The notes under the pieces were generated by a model. The model saw only the letters and a program-made list of their open reading frames with translations. It was not told the DNA's origin and made no database searches. 64,000 nucleotides of DNA from Puia dinghuensis (GTDB taxonomy: Bacteria > Bacteroidota > Bacteroidia > Chitinophagales > Chitinophagaceae). Shown piece after piece: positions 36,613 to 45,516 of the stretch (position 1 is the first letter of the stretch; every line of letters begins with the position of its first letter). The stretch covers positions 310,001 through 374,000 of the forward strand of contig NZ_BMJC01000002.1 of NCBI RefSeq assembly GCF_014642875.1, read 5' to 3'. The position numbers were made by a program, and so were the translations under genes.

Positions 36613-36644
36613 CAAAAAAAAGCGAAGGATTGACATCCCTCGCT
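36613..36644 (-). terminator. Rho-independent terminator of the 36.7-kb lipoprotein gene
   Basis: On the minus strand AGCGAGGGAT-GTCA-ATCCTTCGCT (one mismatch) is followed by eight T. It is 28 bases after the lipoprotein stop at 36672 and 49 bases before the CHAT start, so it separates the two genes. Confidence 0.85.
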
Positions 36645-36671
36645 CTCTTATCCGTGATAGAAGCTTAACGA

Positions 36672-37655
36672 CTAGTTATATCTCGTCATAATCACCAACG
36701 GCGGCCGCGGGTTCGTCGATGTCGAAATAATATTCCCGCTCAGAACATTATTCAGCTTATTGACCAGTCCGCCCAACAAACCCGCACCGATCAGCGACTT
36801 CTTGTCATAATACATCAGTTGCACCTGTATCTGCTGCAACGCATTATTACTACCATAATTTATCTTATAATAGATCGTCGTAGTGATCGACGACCCGCTA
36901 ACCGGCAACAGTCCAAACGCCCCGCCAAGCAGCCCCGTTCCATTCAACGTCTTCTGCAGATCGATCACCCCCGTCGTCGAATTAACGATCACCTTCTGCG
37001 CAGCCGCCGACCCCGTCACGTCAAACGTACAGCCACCATTGGCACACACCGAAGGAAGATAGGGATTGGCTTCGAAATAAGGCGCAGCCATCGTCTCGCT
37101 GTCGGCAAACACATATACACTGTCAAAATACGCCGCACCACCGATGATCAGCGTGCTCAAACAGGTATCCGTCGTCCCCGCCGGCACAAATCCCATGATA
37201 TACTTCATACCCGTCTGGCTCTGGGTCAGGTCGATGGCGCCGCTGTTCTGGTCCAGCACCATACCAACGGGCCAGCTAAAATACTTACCCGTTCCGGGAT
37301 TGTTCACCGGTTTGATGATATCGTCACCCGCCGTAGGCTGTGGGAAAACAATGGTATCACCATAAATAGGAAGCGCGGGACAGGAAGGCGCCTGGGTCCC
37401 CGTCGAATTGTTGTTGTTCGACGTATGCTGGGGATATGGCGGCGTCGGAACAGTCGCAGTATCCGATTTCGTCGTATCCGCAGGCTTCGGCGCAGTCGAG
37501 TCATGCTTCGACGCAGTCGAGTCATGCTTCCCGGGTAACCCGCCCGGTGCACCCATCAGCGCCCGCAGGTTCGCATCGCTCTCGACCGACACTTCCTTTT
37601 GGCACGCAACTACCGCGATCACAAGAAGTAAGGCAATCCACGGAATAGCTTTCAT
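36672..37655 (-). CDS. Lipoprotein, unknown function
   Basis: A 327-residue protein with lipoprotein signal MKAIPWIALLLVIAVVAC (Cys18). The start at 37655 is chosen because it directly precedes the signal; a longer frame upstream adds 43 residues of no homology. A Thr/Pro/Asn-rich linker with a doubled KHDSTA motif precedes a beta-rich body with DLTQSQTGMKYIMGFVPAG and paired Cys residues. It resembles cell-surface domains but no family was recognised. Confidence 0.75.
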   Translation of the reverse strand: MKAIPWIALLLVIAVVACQKEVSVESDANLRALMGAPGGLPGKHDSTASKHDSTAPKPADTTKSDTATVPTPPYPQHTSNNNNSTGTQAPSCPALPIYGDTIVFPQPTAGDDIIKPVNNPGTGKYFSWPVGMVLDQNSGAIDLTQSQTGMKYIMGFVPAGTTDTCLSTLIIGGAAYFDSVYVFADSETMAAPYFEANPYLPSVCANGGCTFDVTGSAAAQKVIVNSTTGVIDLQKTLNGTGLLGGAFGLLPVSGSSITTTIYYKINYGSNNALQQIQVQLMYYDKKSLIGAGLLGGLVNKLNNVLSGNIISTSTNPRPPLVIMTRYN

Positions 37656-37859
37656 AAGTAGGCATTTAGATAAAGGGTAACACTTAACAAAATAGTAAAT
37701 AATCCTGGCTTTACTAAATCTTGGTAACCACCGCTTTCTGATTCGTAACCGCCTCCGGCCACATTTTTCACAAACAATTGACAATCAATCCCCACCTTTC
37801 CAATGCCCTTTTTAGGTAAAAAGCAGATTTTTGCATCATACACCAAACCTGACCGAAAT

Positions 37860-39245
37860 ATGAAAAAGCCTCTCTTCTATGTGGTTGCAGCCTTACTATC
37901 TGCAACTTGTACTTTTTGCACCGCCCAGGAGCAACCCGGCAACACGCCGTTGGTAATCACGCCCGCCATCGTTCACTCGCTCATCGATAGCCTCCGCCAT
38001 TCGCTGGGCCAACACTATATCTTCCCCGATACGGCGCAAAAAATGGTCGCGTACCTGGAAACGGAATACCGGAAAGGCGCGTATGCGGAAATCAAAAACC
38101 CACAGCAATTGGCCGAGCGGCTCTGGCGCGATCTCGAAAAAGCCCACCATGACGGTCACCTGCACCTTGGATATCAACCCCAGTTTGCCAGGCAGCTGGC
38201 CAATACCGATACCACCGGGGCCGCCCAGCGGCAAAAAGACGGCTATGCCCACGCGCTGGTCCAGGAGGGGGAAGCCAATTTTGGGTTCGAAAAAGTAGAG
38301 ATCCTTCGCGGCAACATCGGCTATGTGAAATTCAATCATTTTACGGGTCTTGCGGATGAAGCTATGGCTACGTTCACCAGCGCCTTCCGCTTCGTCGCCC
38401 ATACGAATGCCCTGATCATCGATATGCGGACCAACGGCGGTGGCAGCCCGTTCATGGTCAGCCGGGCAGAAAGCTATTTTTTCCCGGTACGAACACACAT
38501 GATGGACATCATCAACCGCAGCAGTGGAAAAAACGAACTCTGGACAGACCCTGCAAAGACCGACAGCACGCTCCTGCAGATGCCGGTCTATATTCTCACC
38601 AGCAAACGCACCTTCTCCGGCGCCGAAGATTTTTCCTACGGCATGCAAAGCATCCACCGGGCAGTCGTCGTCGGCGATACTACGGGCGGCGGTGCTCATC
38701 CAACGGGAGCGTACAACGTCGGCTTTGGCTTTGTAGCCAGCATTCCCCATGCCCGTTCCTTAGACCCTTATACCCATACCGACTGGGAAGGTACGGGGGT
38801 GTACCCGGATATCCCCGTCACCTCGGATAAGGCCTTGGAGACGGCGGAAGCCGCTATTTTCACCGCACAGCTGCAGAAGGCAACAACAGAAGAGGAAAAA
38901 AGAAGGGCCCAATGGCAATTGAATAATATCCAGGCTCGGCAATCGAAAGAAAAGCCCGATCCCGCCACGCTTGCACCTTACACCGGCGTCTACCAGGGTG
39001 GTCTGGATTTCTATGTCCGCGAAGGCGATCTCTACTGTAAGAACGCCGAAAGGGGCGGCGAGGTCTTCAAGCTGCTGTATATATCACCCGACAACTACGT
39101 ACTCGATGAGAATGTGGTAGTGGAATTCGTAAAAGACCCGTCCGGAAAGATCACCGGTATCAATATGCACTGGAGCAATGGCGGCCTCAGCTTCAAATCG
39201 CTGCAACCCGCTTCACCCGCGTCAGATACATCATCACCCCATTAA
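37860..39245 (+). CDS. S41 family peptidase
   Basis: A 461-residue secreted protease with a signal peptide ending near CTAQ22. The C-terminal processing peptidase domain has IDMRTNGGGSPFM and YILTSKRTFSGAEDFSYGMQ, the latter with the catalytic Ser. A small C-terminal beta domain (about 365-450) follows. The ATG at 37860 is preferred over one at 37803 because it precedes the signal and follows a promoter-like GATTTTTG at 37826. The 3' end overlaps the convergent membrane protein gene by 53 bases. Confidence 0.9.
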   Translation: MKKPLFYVVAALLSATCTFCTAQEQPGNTPLVITPAIVHSLIDSLRHSLGQHYIFPDTAQKMVAYLETEYRKGAYAEIKNPQQLAERLWRDLEKAHHDGHLHLGYQPQFARQLANTDTTGAAQRQKDGYAHALVQEGEANFGFEKVEILRGNIGYVKFNHFTGLADEAMATFTSAFRFVAHTNALIIDMRTNGGGSPFMVSRAESYFFPVRTHMMDIINRSSGKNELWTDPAKTDSTLLQMPVYILTSKRTFSGAEDFSYGMQSIHRAVVVGDTTGGGAHPTGAYNVGFGFVASIPHARSLDPYTHTDWEGTGVYPDIPVTSDKALETAEAAIFTAQLQKATTEEEKRRAQWQLNNIQARQSKEKPDPATLAPYTGVYQGGLDFYVREGDLYCKNAERGGEVFKLLYISPDNYVLDENVVVEFVKDPSGKITGINMHWSNGGLSFKSLQPASPASDTSSPH

Positions 39246-39774
39246 ATAAAACCAAATACGCCGGGAACAGCACGTAGATCCAATCGTGTCCCACGCAGAT
39301 CACCAGCGCCAGCACTGATGAGATCACCCCAAGTACCCAGGCCAGCGACTTCTCCGACACCGGGTCGCGCCACGCCTTCATCACTGTCGGCACCCCGAGG
39401 ATAGCATCGGCAGCGATGGCAAACACCGTCGTCGCCCAGGGATTTTTTGACAAAAGATAGATGCTCACGCAAAGCGCACTCCACACCACATACTGCCAGT
39501 CCTTGCGCTCGAGCGAATAATTGCGGCTCACCAATGCCGTCATCCCGATGGTAAGACACCCCACGGTCGAACAAAGGATGCCCGTCATACTCCACTGCCA
39601 CCCCTTCCCCACGATCTGCGACACCAGGCTCGTCCCCATCAAAAAAGCCCACCCTGTCCACGACAACACATGCGGCCGCACCTTCCGCGTCACCGTATTG
39701 ATAATATAGATCACCTGCGCACTCCCGATAACGATCCCCGCCAATAAACCCAAAACCTTTTCAATTGCCTGCAT
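39193..39774 (-). CDS. Multi-pass inner-membrane protein, PQ-loop-like
   Basis: About 193 residues (199 if the ATG at 39792 is used) with six or seven membrane helices. Two internal segments, VRPHVLSWTGWAFLMGTSLV and DPVSEKSLAWVLGVISSVLA, look like diverged PQ-loop repeats, which suggests a small transporter fold (SWEET-like). This is tentative. Its 3' end overlaps the S41 peptidase gene on the other strand. Confidence 0.65.
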   Translation of the reverse strand: MQAIEKVLGLLAGIVIGSAQVIYIINTVTRKVRPHVLSWTGWAFLMGTSLVSQIVGKGWQWSMTGILCSTVGCLTIGMTALVSRNYSLERKDWQYVVWSALCVSIYLLSKNPWATTVFAIAADAILGVPTVMKAWRDPVSEKSLAWVLGVISSVLALVICVGHDWIYVLFPAYLVLFNGVMMYLTRVKRVAAI

Positions 39775-39813
39775 CAAACCAAAATTTAGCATCGAATATA
39801 CTACACATCCCCC

Positions 39814-39821
39814 TACCTTTG
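39814..39821 (+). promoter_or_regulatory. -7 element of the thioesterase gene
   Basis: TACCTTTG is a perfect match to TAnnTTTG and lies 20 bases before the ATG at 39842. Confidence 0.6.
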
Positions 39822-39841
39822 CCAGCTATAAAAATCCTCCA

Positions 39842-40264
39842 ATGGAATACGTAAAAACCTACACGGTAAACGATGAACACATCGACATTCAAAACATCGT
39901 CGACGGTCTCTATTACCCCTTCTATATGGAATACTGCCGCCACGAATATATCCGCGAGGTGCTTGGCTTCGACTTCGAAACCGAAGCCCGCAACGGCGTC
40001 AACATGGTCCTCTCCCGTTATACCCTCCAATTCGTCCGGTCGCTAAAAAAAGGCGACACCTTCCAGGTCACCTGCAGCCCCCTCCGGGATAAAACAAACA
40101 AAGCCGTCCTCCATTTCAAACAAACTATCCTGCTCAACAACAAGATCGTCACAAAAGCCGTCTTCTCCGGCACATGTGTCCGCTCCACCGGCGGTCGCCC
40201 CTTCCTGCCGGAGGCACTAACGGAAAAATTAGCGGATGTCCCCGAATGGGACGGCGAACTTTAG
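39842..40264 (+). CDS. Hot-dog fold acyl-CoA thioesterase (4HBT family)
   Basis: A 140-residue hot-dog protein of the YbgC/FadM group, starting MEYVKTYTVNDEHIDIQNIV, with the helix YYPFYMEYCRHEYIREVLGF and strand segments LSRYTLQFVRSLKKGDTFQV. The usual Asp of the first motif is in VNDEHID, in place of the DxDxxG form. These enzymes hydrolyse acyl-CoA thioesters. An acetamidase-like gene follows after 31 bases and may share its promoter. Confidence 0.87.
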   Translation: MEYVKTYTVNDEHIDIQNIVDGLYYPFYMEYCRHEYIREVLGFDFETEARNGVNMVLSRYTLQFVRSLKKGDTFQVTCSPLRDKTNKAVLHFKQTILLNNKIVTKAVFSGTCVRSTGGRPFLPEALTEKLADVPEWDGEL

Positions 40265-40295
40265 CGGTATATTTACGTATACCAAAACAAAGCGC

Positions 40296-41318
40296 ATGTT
40301 ACGCCTTGGCCTCATCAGCTGTTTTTGCTCTCTCACCCTGGCCACACTCGCCCAGCAAGGCACGGAATCAAACCCATATATCCTCGAACCCACCCTCACC
40401 ACCGTAGCCTGGGGCCACTACTGGTCTGAAACGCCCCCGGTGCTGACCATCAGATCCGGCGACTTCGTAAAAGTCCACACCCTCATTACTTCCAACCCCG
40501 ATCGGCTGGAAGCAGCAGGTGTCCCCGCCGCCCAGGTCGAACAGCAGCTGCGCGACGTCCAATCGGTAAAAGACAAAGGCCCCGGCGGTCACGTCCTCAC
40601 CGGCCCCATCTACATCGAAGGCGCAGACTCCGGCGACATCCTCGAAGTAAGGCTCCAATCTATCGATCTCGCCATCCCGTATGGGTATAATGCCATCGGC
40701 GTAGCCGGCTTCCTCTCCGACGAGATCTTCGATCGCAAAATGCGCATCATCCCCCTCGACGCAAAAAAGATGATAGGCCACTGGTCCGACAGCATCGATA
40801 TCCCCCTCCATCCCTTCTTCGGCAGCCTCGGCGTAGCCCCGCCAAAAGAAGCCGGCCGGTGGAACAGCGCCCCACCGTGGATCCATGGCGGCAACCTCGA
40901 TAACAAAGAGCTCGTCGCCGGCACTGCTATCTACTACCCCGTATTCGTAAAAGGCGCCCTCTTCGAGATCGGCGACGGCCATGCCGCCCAGGGCAACGGC
41001 GAAGTAGACATCACCGCCATCGAAACCTCCCTCATCGGGAAACTGCAATTCATCGTCCATAAAGGCAAGTCACTGCACTGGCCCCGCGCCGAGACCGCCA
41101 CCCACATCATCACCATGGGCTGCGACCGCGACCTCAACGCCGCCACCCACATCGCCGTCCGGGAAATGATCGCCTGGCTGATGGAAGAAAAACAAATGAG
41201 CCGCACCGATGCCTACATGCTCTGCAGCGTCGCCGCCGATGTCGACATCACCGAACTCGTGGACGGCAACGTCGGCGTCCACGTCATGTTGCCAAAAAAC
41301 ATTTTTAAAAAAAAATAG
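40296..41318 (+). CDS. Acetamidase/formamidase family protein, exported
   Basis: A 340-residue protein of the FmdA/AmdA family with signal peptide (MLRLGLISCFCSLTLATLAQ). Family segments include GPIYIEGADSGDILEVRLQ, HGGNLDNKELVAGTAIYYPV, FEIGDGHAAQGNGEVDITAI and SVAADVDITELVDGN. Family members hydrolyse formamide or short amides. The ATG at 40296 precedes the signal. An exported amidase suggests periplasmic substrates. Confidence 0.92.
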   Translation: MLRLGLISCFCSLTLATLAQQGTESNPYILEPTLTTVAWGHYWSETPPVLTIRSGDFVKVHTLITSNPDRLEAAGVPAAQVEQQLRDVQSVKDKGPGGHVLTGPIYIEGADSGDILEVRLQSIDLAIPYGYNAIGVAGFLSDEIFDRKMRIIPLDAKKMIGHWSDSIDIPLHPFFGSLGVAPPKEAGRWNSAPPWIHGGNLDNKELVAGTAIYYPVFVKGALFEIGDGHAAQGNGEVDITAIETSLIGKLQFIVHKGKSLHWPRAETATHIITMGCDRDLNAATHIAVREMIAWLMEEKQMSRTDAYMLCSVAADVDITELVDGNVGVHVMLPKNIFKKK

Positions 41319-41350
41319 TCTAACTTCATTGCCTTTTATCTCACACCCAT

Positions 41351-42676
41351 ATGAAATCGCTTCTCAACCTTATCCTGGGGAAGGCAAATCCCCGCCTCGT
41401 CATCACCGAAGAATTCCGGCAAGCCTTCCATTGGATGGAACACACCAACTCCTGCGTCTATATCACCGGTAAAGCCGGCACCGGCAAATCCACTCTGCTC
41501 ACCTGGTTCCGCCAACAAACAAAAAAACGACACGTCATACTCGCCCCCACCGGCATCGCCGCCCTCAATGTCCGGGGAGCAACCATCCACTCCTTCTTCC
41601 GGCTTCCGCTGCAAGTAGTCGAACCACACCATATCCAACCCGATGCCGAACGCGCTCCTCTCTTTCAAAAGCTCGACACCATCATCATCGACGAAGTCTC
41701 CATGGTCCGCGCGGACGTCATGGACGCTATCGACCATACGCTCAAATTATACAGAAAAAATGACGCCCCCTTCGGGGGCGTCCAGCTCATCTGCTTTGGC
41801 GACCTATACCAGCTTCTCCCCACCCTCAACAAAGACCTCACCGGCTACTTCCAATCTCGCTTCGGCGGCCACTGCTTTTTCAACGCCCGGGTATTCAATA
41901 ACATCCAACTACAATACATCCAGCTCCAAACCATCTTCCGGCAAAAGGACGAAACCTTCAAACAGCTGCTCAACGCCATCCGCGAGAACAATATCACCGA
42001 CGATCAGCTCTCGGTGCTGAATACCCGCTATCTTCCCGGCCACCTCATCCCCCCGGACGACATCCGCCTCACCCTCACTACCACTAATAAGGTAGCCGAC
42101 AGTATCAACACCGAAAGAATGGCCGGACTGCCGGGCAAGCCCCATCGCTTCGAAGCCGCTACCGACGGCAACAGAGACCCCAACTCCTGCCCCGCCGATC
42201 CCATCCTCATCCTGAAGAAAGGCGCACAGGTGATGATGCTGAAGAATGACCCCGAACGACGCTGGGTCAACGGCAGCCTGGGCCGCATCACCCGCATCGG
42301 CCGCGACAAGATCACCGTCCGCATCGGGAAACATTCCTATCCCGTTGAGCGCGCCACCTGGGAGATAGTCGAATACCGCTACAACCGCCAGCAACAAAAC
42401 ATCGAGCCCGGCGCCGCCGCAACGTTCACGCAGTTTCCCCTCCGCCCCGCCTGGGCCATGACCATCCACAAAAGCCAGGGCAGAACCTTCGAACAGGTCA
42501 TCATCGATCTCGGCCCCGGAGCCTTCACGCATGGCCAGACCTATGTCGCCCTCAGCCGCTGCACCAGCCTCGAAGGCATCATCCTCAAAACCCCCATCCG
42601 CCGCAAAGACCTCATCCTCGACCCCGGCGTACAACAATTCATCACCACCCACGCCAATTCCGGCTCCGCCGCCTGA
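41351..42676 (+). CDS. Pif1/RecD-like DNA helicase
   Basis: A 441-residue superfamily 1B helicase. Walker A is GKAGTGKS (residues 40-47), followed by LAPTGIAALNVRGATIHSFF and the Walker B segment IIIDEVSM. C-terminal motifs include GAQVMMLKND-type residues, AMTIHKSQGRTFEQVIIDLG and YVALSRCTSLEGI. These enzymes unwind DNA 5'-3'. It is short but all helicase motifs are present. It lies between an amidase and a GH20-like gene without functional link. Confidence 0.93.
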   Translation: MKSLLNLILGKANPRLVITEEFRQAFHWMEHTNSCVYITGKAGTGKSTLLTWFRQQTKKRHVILAPTGIAALNVRGATIHSFFRLPLQVVEPHHIQPDAERAPLFQKLDTIIIDEVSMVRADVMDAIDHTLKLYRKNDAPFGGVQLICFGDLYQLLPTLNKDLTGYFQSRFGGHCFFNARVFNNIQLQYIQLQTIFRQKDETFKQLLNAIRENNITDDQLSVLNTRYLPGHLIPPDDIRLTLTTTNKVADSINTERMAGLPGKPHRFEAATDGNRDPNSCPADPILILKKGAQVMMLKNDPERRWVNGSLGRITRIGRDKITVRIGKHSYPVERATWEIVEYRYNRQQQNIEPGAAATFTQFPLRPAWAMTIHKSQGRTFEQVIIDLGPGAFTHGQTYVALSRCTSLEGIILKTPIRRKDLILDPGVQQFITTHANSGSAA

Positions 42677-42696
42677 GAAATCCGTACCTTCCCACT

Positions 42697-43848
42697 ATGA
42701 GAATCTATCTGCTTTCCGCCCTTGCCGCCGTCACCGTATTTCTAGCGCAGCCGCATCCCGCAAAGGCGCAACAATCGCATCCCGCGCAGGCGCAGCATCC
42801 GCTCGACAGCATGATGCCCGTGAGAGGTTTCTGCATCGACCTGCCCCGCCCCAGCGGCCTCGACTCCTTCGTACATTTCATCCACGAGGAGCTCGCGCCA
42901 CGCAAGGTCAACACCTTACTGTTGCTGGTGGATTATCATTACCAGTTTAAAACCCATCCCGAACTCATCGACAGCTTCGCCCTTTCCAACGCAGAGGTAA
43001 AAAAGATCGTCAGCGCCTGCGCCCAACATCATATCCGCATCATCCCGCAGATCAACCTGCTCGGCCACCAGGGCTGGGAAGAGCACCCCGGAAAGCTATT
43101 ACAGGCCTATCCCGAATTTGACGAGACCCCCTGGGTAAAGAACCCCGAACATTATGTCTGGCCCAACGAGGACAACCTCTACTGCCGCAGCTATTGCCCC
43201 CTCCATCCAAAGATTCATGAAGTGCTCTTCGCCGTCATCGACGAGCTCTGCGACGCCTTTGAATGTACCGCCTTTCATGCAGGGATGGACGAAGTCTTTT
43301 ATATCGGTGAAAGCAAATGTCCCCGCTGCGGTGGCCACGACCCCTCCGTCCTGTTTGCGGATGAGGTCCGCACCATCCACGATCACCTCGCCCAAAAAGG
43401 ACGGCAGCTCTTCATCTGGGGCGACCGTCTCCTCGATGGCAAAACCACTGGTCTCGGCATCTGGGAAGCAAGCTTTAACAACACTTATCGCGCCATCGAT
43501 CTCATTCCAAAGGATGTCGTCATCTGCGACTGGCACTACGATCGCCCCGACAAGACCGCCGTATACTTCGCCATGAAAGGCTTCCAGGTGGTCACCTGCC
43601 CCTGGCGCAACGCCCGGTACGGCATCACCCAGGTCGACGACATGGTCCGCTTCCGCGATGGCTCAACCCCCGAAATGAAGCCCCGCTTTTCCGGCATCGT
43701 CGAAACAACCTGGAGCCAGACCCGCTTCTTCCTCAGCGGCTATTACGGCATCGGCCAAACTGGCGCCCCCCGCCCCAATACCGCCTGGCAATGCTTCCGT
43801 GACGTCTTCCAACACATCGACTCCCTCGGCATTGATCATACACCCTAA
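42697..43848 (+). CDS. GH20-like family glycoside hydrolase
   Basis: A 383-residue secreted protein with a signal peptide ending near KAQ25. The (beta/alpha)8 domain resembles GH20 hexosaminidases: IIPQINLLGHQGWEEHPG, and the catalytic-type Asp-Glu pair in FHAGMDEVFYIG (D198-E199). An ICDWHYDRPDKTAVYFAMKG segment carries the later Trp pocket. The usual GH20 N-terminal domain is absent. It probably acts on N-acetylhexosaminides, but substrate is inferred. Confidence 0.85.
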   Translation: MRIYLLSALAAVTVFLAQPHPAKAQQSHPAQAQHPLDSMMPVRGFCIDLPRPSGLDSFVHFIHEELAPRKVNTLLLLVDYHYQFKTHPELIDSFALSNAEVKKIVSACAQHHIRIIPQINLLGHQGWEEHPGKLLQAYPEFDETPWVKNPEHYVWPNEDNLYCRSYCPLHPKIHEVLFAVIDELCDAFECTAFHAGMDEVFYIGESKCPRCGGHDPSVLFADEVRTIHDHLAQKGRQLFIWGDRLLDGKTTGLGIWEASFNNTYRAIDLIPKDVVICDWHYDRPDKTAVYFAMKGFQVVTCPWRNARYGITQVDDMVRFRDGSTPEMKPRFSGIVETTWSQTRFFLSGYYGIGQTGAPRPNTAWQCFRDVFQHIDSLGIDHTP

Positions 43849-43990
43849 ATCGAACATACCCCAAACTGCACCACATAGTCCTTATGGAGCCTGATTCGGT
43901 CTCGGCGAACTCGACCGCACGCCCTCACTGAACCATCAATGCGGCGTACTACGGGATATTGCATAATCTGCCGTGTAAACCTTACATCTC

Positions 43991-44152
43991 ATGAAAAAGT
44001 TAAAACTTATCCTAACAAGCTCCGCTGTCATCATCGCCGTAGCCGGCGCCTTCGCTCTCCGGGAAAACAAACCAGGCCGCCCCGATCACCCAACCCCATC
44101 CGCCTCTTCCGCCCACCCCCGGCATATTAATTGCAAAAAAACGGCACTCTAA
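43991..44152 (+). CDS. Small DUF6520-like exported peptide
   Basis: A 53-residue ORF with an N-terminal hydrophobic signal MKKLKLILTSSAVIIAVAGA, a start typical of the small DUF6520 proteins of Bacteroidota. Those usually have 75-90 residues with a Cys-rich tail; here a single Cys remains, so the gene may be shortened. The ORF is followed by a direct repeat and the promoter of the SelA-like gene. Confidence 0.5.
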   Translation: MKKLKLILTSSAVIIAVAGAFALRENKPGRPDHPTPSASSAHPRHINCKKTAL

Positions 44153-44159
44153 TTGCAAA
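44128..44159 (+). promoter_or_regulatory. Direct repeat upstream of the SelA-like gene
   Basis: TAATTGCAAA occurs at 44128-44137 and again at 44150-44159, with starts 22 bases apart, which is two helical turns. The second copy abuts the -33 element and forms part of a GCAAA-TTT-TTTGC inverted repeat (44155-44167). A candidate activator or repressor site. Confidence 0.4.
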
Positions 44160-44162
44160 TTT

Positions 44163-44194
44163 TTTGCACACCCGCCAAATAAAAATTATATTTG
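44163..44194 (+). promoter_or_regulatory. Full Bacteroidota promoter of the SelA-like/PQQ operon
   Basis: The -33 element TTTG (44163-44166) and the -7 element TATATTTG (44187-44194) are both perfect, separated by 20 bases. The box lies 20 bases before the ATG at 44215 and downstream of in-frame starts such as 44131, which it rules out. Confidence 0.7.
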
Positions 44195-44214
44195 GTCACA
44201 CCAAACTACTCGCC

Positions 44215-45516
44215 ATGAATCGCCGGGATATCCTAAAAAGACTTTCATTGCTGCCCCTCGCAGCCACTTCCATCGGCAGCGCAGCGCTGGCAGCCACCCG
44301 GGAACCCTTACCCGAAACCGATCCGGCCAGGACTCCTGGCGCCAAGCTTCCAACCGCCGGCAACACCCCCGGCGAAGGCCACGACGCCGCAGCGGCCCAC
44401 ACCCCCCCGGCCGTCACCCGCGACCTCTTCGCCGAACTCGGCGTCCGCCGCATCATAAACGCCGACGTCACCATGACCTTCCTCTCCGGATCGCTCATGC
44501 TGCCCGAAGTACTCGAAGCGATCAACTCCACCGCCCACGACTTCGCCAATATGTTCGAACTCCAGGATAAGGTAGGAGCGAAAATTGCCGAACTGCTAAA
44601 AGTAGAAGCCGCCATGGTCACCTCCGGCGCCGCCTGCGCCATCCTTCTCGGCACCGCTGCCTGCATCACCGGCACCGACAAAGACAAAATAAAAAACATC
44701 CCCAACCTCCCCGGCCCGCGCGCCGAAGTCATCATGCAAAAAAGCCACCGCTATCTCTTCGATCAGGCCGTCACTACCACAGGCGCCCGCATCGTAGAGG
44801 TAGAAGGCCCCGACGAGATGGAAAAAGCGTTTACTCCCCAAACCGTCATGGCCCTCTTCTTCAACGCGGCAGAAAAACATAGCATCACCCACGAAGATTT
44901 CCTCGCCATCGCGGGCCGGCATAACATCCCTACCTTCCTCGACGCCGCTGCCGATGTTCCACCGGTAGAAAACCTCTTCAAATACCAGAAGATGGGCTTT
45001 AGCCTCGTCACCTTCTCCGGCGGCAAAATGATCCGCGGTCCGCAAAGCGCAGGTCTGCTCTTCGGCCGCAAAGACCTCATCGAAGCCGCCAAGCTCAACC
45101 ACAGCCCCCACGAAGCCCCTATCGGCCGCCCGATGAAAGTCAACAAGGAAGAAATGTTCGGCATGTACGCCGCCCTGAAATCGTACCTCGATCGCGATCA
45201 CCAAAAAGAATGGAACGGATGGCTCGATCGGGCAAAACACATCGCCACCCGCCTCGCCCCGCTCCAAACCCTCAAAACCGAGATCTGGACCAACCCCGGT
45301 CCCGCCAACGCCTTCCCCAACCTGATCGTAGATTGGGATCGTCAGCATTTTAAGATCACCCCCAAAGAAGTCCGCCAGACCCTGCAGGACGGCAATCCCA
45401 GCATCGTCACCGGTGTCCACGAAGACAAGCTCCTCATCGGTGTCGTCCTGCTGCGCCCCGACCAGGTCGAAATCGTCGTGCAACGTGTAAAAGAGGTGCT
45501 GACACATGCGGTCTAG
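44215..45516 (+). CDS. Tat-exported SelA-like PLP-dependent enzyme
   Basis: A 433-residue PLP enzyme of the SelA/DgaE-like aminotransferase class V fold. A twin-arginine signal (MNRRDILKRLSLLPLAATS) precedes it, so it should be exported folded with its cofactor. The PLP lysine lies in VTFSGGKMIRGPQSAGLLFG, and an active-site motif reads DAAADVPPVENLF. SelA-like proteins of this subgroup are usually ammonia lyases or epimerases on hydroxy-amino acids, not true selenocysteine synthases. Its last 11 bases overlap the next gene, a PQQ dehydrogenase. Confidence 0.88.
   Translation: MNRRDILKRLSLLPLAATSIGSAALAATREPLPETDPARTPGAKLPTAGNTPGEGHDAAAAHTPPAVTRDLFAELGVRRIINADVTMTFLSGSLMLPEVLEAINSTAHDFANMFELQDKVGAKIAELLKVEAAMVTSGAACAILLGTAACITGTDKDKIKNIPNLPGPRAEVIMQKSHRYLFDQAVTTTGARIVEVEGPDEMEKAFTPQTVMALFFNAAEKHSITHEDFLAIAGRHNIPTFLDAAADVPPVENLFKYQKMGFSLVTFSGGKMIRGPQSAGLLFGRKDLIEAAKLNHSPHEAPIGRPMKVNKEEMFGMYAALKSYLDRDHQKEWNGWLDRAKHIATRLAPLQTLKTEIWTNPGPANAFPNLIVDWDRQHFKITPKEVRQTLQDGNPSIVTGVHEDKLLIGVVLLRPDQVEIVVQRVKEVLTHAV

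Noticed and set aside
37656-37784. Longer start for the 36.7-kb lipoprotein
   Set aside because: The extra residues are basic and Cys-rich without homology, while the lipoprotein signal at 37655 is complete.
39193-39774. Assignment of the membrane protein as PnuC
   Set aside because: Only the size and number of helices agree; no PnuC motif is visible, so the name was not used.
44131-44214. Longer SelA-like start at 44131
   Set aside because: The -33/-7 promoter lies inside that stretch and the Tat signal starts at 44215.
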